From assembly GCA_032622095.1 (NCBI GenBank), contig CP136069.1:51382760-51446759 (forward strand): 64,000 nt of DNA, written 5' to 3'. Made by a program: the position numbers and the translations under genes. Positions 60,301 to 64,000 of the stretch are shown here, piece after piece. The notes under the pieces were generated by a model. The model ran no database searches, was not told the DNA's origin, and was given only the letters and a program-made list of their open reading frames with translations. Each line of letters starts with the position of its first letter. The stretch's first letter is position 1. This stretch comes from Siphonodentalium dalli. Lineage: Eukaryota; Mollusca; Scaphopoda; Gadilida; Siphonodentaliidae.

Positions 60301-62523
60301 CATTATATGATACAACAAGTTACACCCCAACATCATCATTATATGATTCAACAAGTTACACACCAACATCATCATTATATGTTACAACAAGTTACACACC
60401 AACATCATCATTATATGTTACAACAAGTTACACACCAACATCATCATTATATGTTACAACAAGTTACACCACAACATCATCATTATATGATTCAACAAGT
60501 TACACCACAACATCATCATTATATGATACAACAAGTTACACCACAACATCATCATTATATGTTACAACAAGTTACACCCCAACATCATCATTATATGTTA
60601 CAACAAGTTACACACCAACATCATCATTATATGATTCAACAAGTTACACCCCAACATCATCATTATATGATCCAACAAGTTACACCACAACATCATCATT
60701 ATATGTTACAACAAGTTACACCACAACATCATCATTATATGATACAACAAGTTACACCCCAACATCATCATTATATGATTCAACAAGTTACACACCAACA
60801 TCATCATTATATGTTACAACAAGTTACACACCAACATCATCATTATATGTTACAACAAGTTACACACCAACATCATCATTATATGTTACAACAAGTTACA
60901 CACCAACATCATCATTATATGATTCAACAAGATACACCACAACATCATCATTATATGATTCAACAAGATACACACCAACATCATCATTATATGATACAAC
61001 AAGTTACACCCCAACATCATCATTATATGTTACAACAAGTTACACCCCAACATCATCATTATATGATACAACAAGTTACACCCCAACATCATCATTATAT
61101 GTTACAACAAGTTACACCACAACATCATCATTATATGATACAACAAGTTACACCACAACATCATCATTATATGTTACAACAAGTTACACCCCAACATCAT
61201 CATTATATGATACAACAAGTTACACCCCAACATCATCATTATATGATTCAACAAGTTACACCACAACATCATCATTATATGTTACAACAAGTTACACCCC
61301 AACATCATCATTATATGTTACAACAAGTTACACCCAACATCATCATTATATGATTCAACAAGTTACACCCCAACATCATCATTATATGTTACAACAAGTT
61401 ACACACCAACATCATCATTATATGATACAACAAGTTACACCACAACATCATCATTATATGTTACAACAAGTTACACCCCAACATCATCATTATATGTTAC
61501 AACAAGTTACACCCCAACATCATCATTATATGATACAACAAGTTACACCACAACATCATCATTATATGTTACAACAAGTTACACCCCAACATCATCATTA
61601 TATGATACAACAAGTTACACCCCAACATCATCATTATATGATTCAACAAGTTACACCACAACATCATCATTATATGTTACAACAAGTTACACCCCAACAT
61701 CATCATTATATGTTACAACAAGTTACACCCAACATCATCATTATATGATTCAACAAGTTACACCACAACATCATCATTATATGTTACAACAAGTTACACA
61801 CCAACATCATCATTATATGATACAACAAGTTACACCACAACATCATCATTATATGTTACAACAAGTTACACCCCAACATCATCATTATATGTTACAACAA
61901 GTTACACACCAACATCATCATTATATGATACAACAAGTTACACCCCAACATCATCATTATATGTTACAACAAGTTACACCCCAACATCATCATTATATGA
62001 TACAACAAGTTACACCACAACATCATCATTATATGTTACAACAAGTTACACCACAACATCATCATTATATGTTACAACAAGTTACACACCAACATCATCA
62101 TTATATGATACAACAAGTTACACCACAACATCATCATTATATGATTCAACAAGTTACATCCCAACATCATCATTATATGTTACAACAAGTTACACCCCAA
62201 CATCATCATTATATGTTACAACAAGTTACACCTCAACATCATCATTATATGTTACAACAAGTTACACCCCAACATCATCATTATATGTTACAACAAGTTA
62301 CACCCCAACATCATCATTATATGATACAACAAGTTACACCACAACATCATCATTATATGTTACAACAAGTTACACCACAACATCATCATTATATGATACA
62401 ACAAGTTACACCACAACATCATCATTATATGTTACAACAAGTTACACCCCAACATCATCATTATATGTTACAACAAGTTACACCCCAACATCATCATTAT
62501 ATGTTACAACAAGTTACACCTCA

Positions 62524-63600
62524 ACATCATCATTATATGATTCAACAAGTTACATCCCAACATCATCATTATATGTTACAACAAGTTACACCCCAACATC
62601 ATCATTATATGTTACAACAAGTTACACCCCAACATCATCATTATATGTTACAACAAGTTACACCTCAACATCATCATTATATGATTCAACAAGTTACATC
62701 CCAACATCATCATTATATGTTACAACAAGTTACACCCCAACATCATCATTATATGATACAACAAGTTACACCACAACATCATCATTATATGTTACAACAA
62801 GTTACACCCCAACATCATCATTATATGATACAACAAGTTACACCACAACATCATCATTATATGTTACAACAAGTTACATCCCAACATCATCATTATATGT
62901 TACAACAAGTTACATCCCAACATCATCATTATATGTTACAACAAGTTACACCCCAACATCATCATTATATGTTACAACAAGTTACACACCAACATCATCA
63001 TTATATGTTACAACAAGTTACACCCCAACATCATCATTATATGTTACAACAAGTTACATCCCAACATCATCATTATATGATTCAACAAGTTACATCCCAA
63101 CATCATCATTATATGTTACAACAAGTTACACCCCAACATCATCATTATATGTTACAACAAGTTACACCCCAACATCATCATTATATGTTACAACAAGTTA
63201 CACCTCAACATCATCATTATATGATTCAACAAGTTACATCCCAACATCATCATTATATGTTACAACAAGTTACACCCCAACATCATCATTATATGATACA
63301 ACAAGTTACACCACAACATCATCATTATATGTTACAACAAGTTACACCCCAACATCATCATTATATGATACAACAAGTTACACCACAACATCATCATTAT
63401 ATGTTACAACAAGTTACATCCCAACATCATCATTATATGTTACAACAAGTTACATCCCAACATCATCATTATATGTTACAACAAGTTACACCCCAACATC
63501 ATCATTATATGTTACAACAAGTTACACACCAACATCATCATTATATGTTACAACAAGTTACACCCCAACATCATCATTATATGTTACAACAAGTTACATC
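62524..63600. repeat. 540-bp higher-order repeat (15 units), two copies
   Basis: Bases from about 62525 to 63060 and from 63065 to 63600 agree line by line with an offset of exactly 540 bp. The match ends near 63620, where ATGATTC is replaced by ATGATAC. Confidence 0.93.
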
Positions 63601-64000
63601 CCAACATCATCATTATATGATACAACAAGTTACACACCAACATCATCATTATATGTTACAACAAGTTACACCACAACATCATCATTATATGTTACAACAA
63701 GTTACACCACAACATCATCATTATATGTTACAACAAGTTACACCACAACATCATCATTATATGTTACAACAAGTTACACCACAACATCATCATTATATGT
63801 TACAACAAGTTACACACCAACATCATCATTATATGTTACAACAAGTTACATCCCAACATCATCATTATATGTTACAACAAGTTACACCACAACATCATCA
63901 TTATATGTTACAACAAGTTACACCACAACATCATCATTATATGTTACAACAAGTTACACTACAACATCATCATTATATGTTACAACAAGTTACACTACAA

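Larger units (their letters stand above)
52835..64000. repeat. 36-bp satellite-like tandem array, about 305 units, truncated by the window edge
   Basis: The unit reads CAACATCATCATTATATG, a variable TTA/ATA/ATT/ATC, CAACAAGTTACA, then a variable CCA/CCC/TCA/TCC/CAC. The first four or five units (52835-53030) are diverged (TTCTATGATCC, AATAAG). From about 53030 the array is nearly uniform to 64000. Variation is almost confined to the two short sites. Both 12-residue readings on the + strand (MLQQVTPQHHHY and VTTSYTTTSSLY) lack stops, so frames of up to 1608 codons arise. One-base insertions (53373, 55029, 55432, 55860, 56905, 57196) and deletions (61331, 61727) swap frames freely, which argues against coding. 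Confidence 0.97.

Noticed and set aside
56922-61748. Open frames of 685 to 1608 codons in the 36-bp array as real protein genes
   Set aside because: The unit length is a multiple of three and has no stop in two frames, so long frames are automatic. One-base indels swap the frames without any sign of constraint, and no promoter, signal peptide or non-repeat domain is present.

Overview
The window looks like nuclear DNA of a lophotrochozoan animal, most likely a marine or freshwater bivalve mollusc. The grounds are spliced exons with GT-AG introns, AT-rich introns packed with small inverted-repeat transposons, a tRNA-derived SINE, a Jockey/CR1-type LINE, many minisatellites, and several families of 'ccgtccgtccgt ... 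gagttatggccc' repeats of a kind common in bivalve genomes. No bacterial gene, operon, rRNA or stand-alone tRNA gene was seen. The species call is inference.

Region 1 (about 1-2230) is decayed repeats: a LINE reverse-transcriptase scrap, hAT-like ends rich in CGATTCGA, and an 82-bp tandem array. Region 2 (2231-30569, + strand) holds the only convincing protein-coding gene. It has eight exons whose splice phases all agree and which together encode 860 codons plus a stop, open at the 5' side. It reads as a strongly diverged Rel-homology (NFAT / NF-kB superfamily) transcription factor: a Pro/Thr/Gln-rich N-terminus, a diverged Rel N-terminal domain, an IPT domain, and a Ser/Gln-rich tail with a long polyglutamine run. 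Its introns contain minisatellites, piggyBac-like MITEs, hairpin MITEs, Tc1-like and hAT-like elements and a truncated LINE. Exons 3 and 4 each have a partial tandem duplicate, and a minisatellite grows out of the end of exon 7.

Region 3 (about 30570-52800) has no recognisable host gene. It is a mosaic of non-autonomous transposons: TTAA-flanked (piggyBac-like) MITEs in at least three families, 'palindrome-of-palindromes' elements, a 920-bp foldback, nested hAT-type elements with remnants of zinc-finger coding sequence, and a small GC-rich TIR element with 6-bp target duplications. Interspersed are minisatellites of 32, 38, 63 and about 122 bp. Region 4 (about 52835-64000, running off the window) is one tandem array of a 36-bp unit, about 305 copies, with higher-order repeats of 288 bp (8 units) and 540 bp (15 units). 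It produces huge open frames in two frames at once but behaves like a satellite, not a gene.

The points most worth following are the diverged Rel-type gene, the compensatory base changes that keep transposon hairpins paired, the birth of minisatellites from transposon or exon sequence, and the higher-order structure of the 36-bp array. All family assignments come from reading motifs by eye; no database search was possible.
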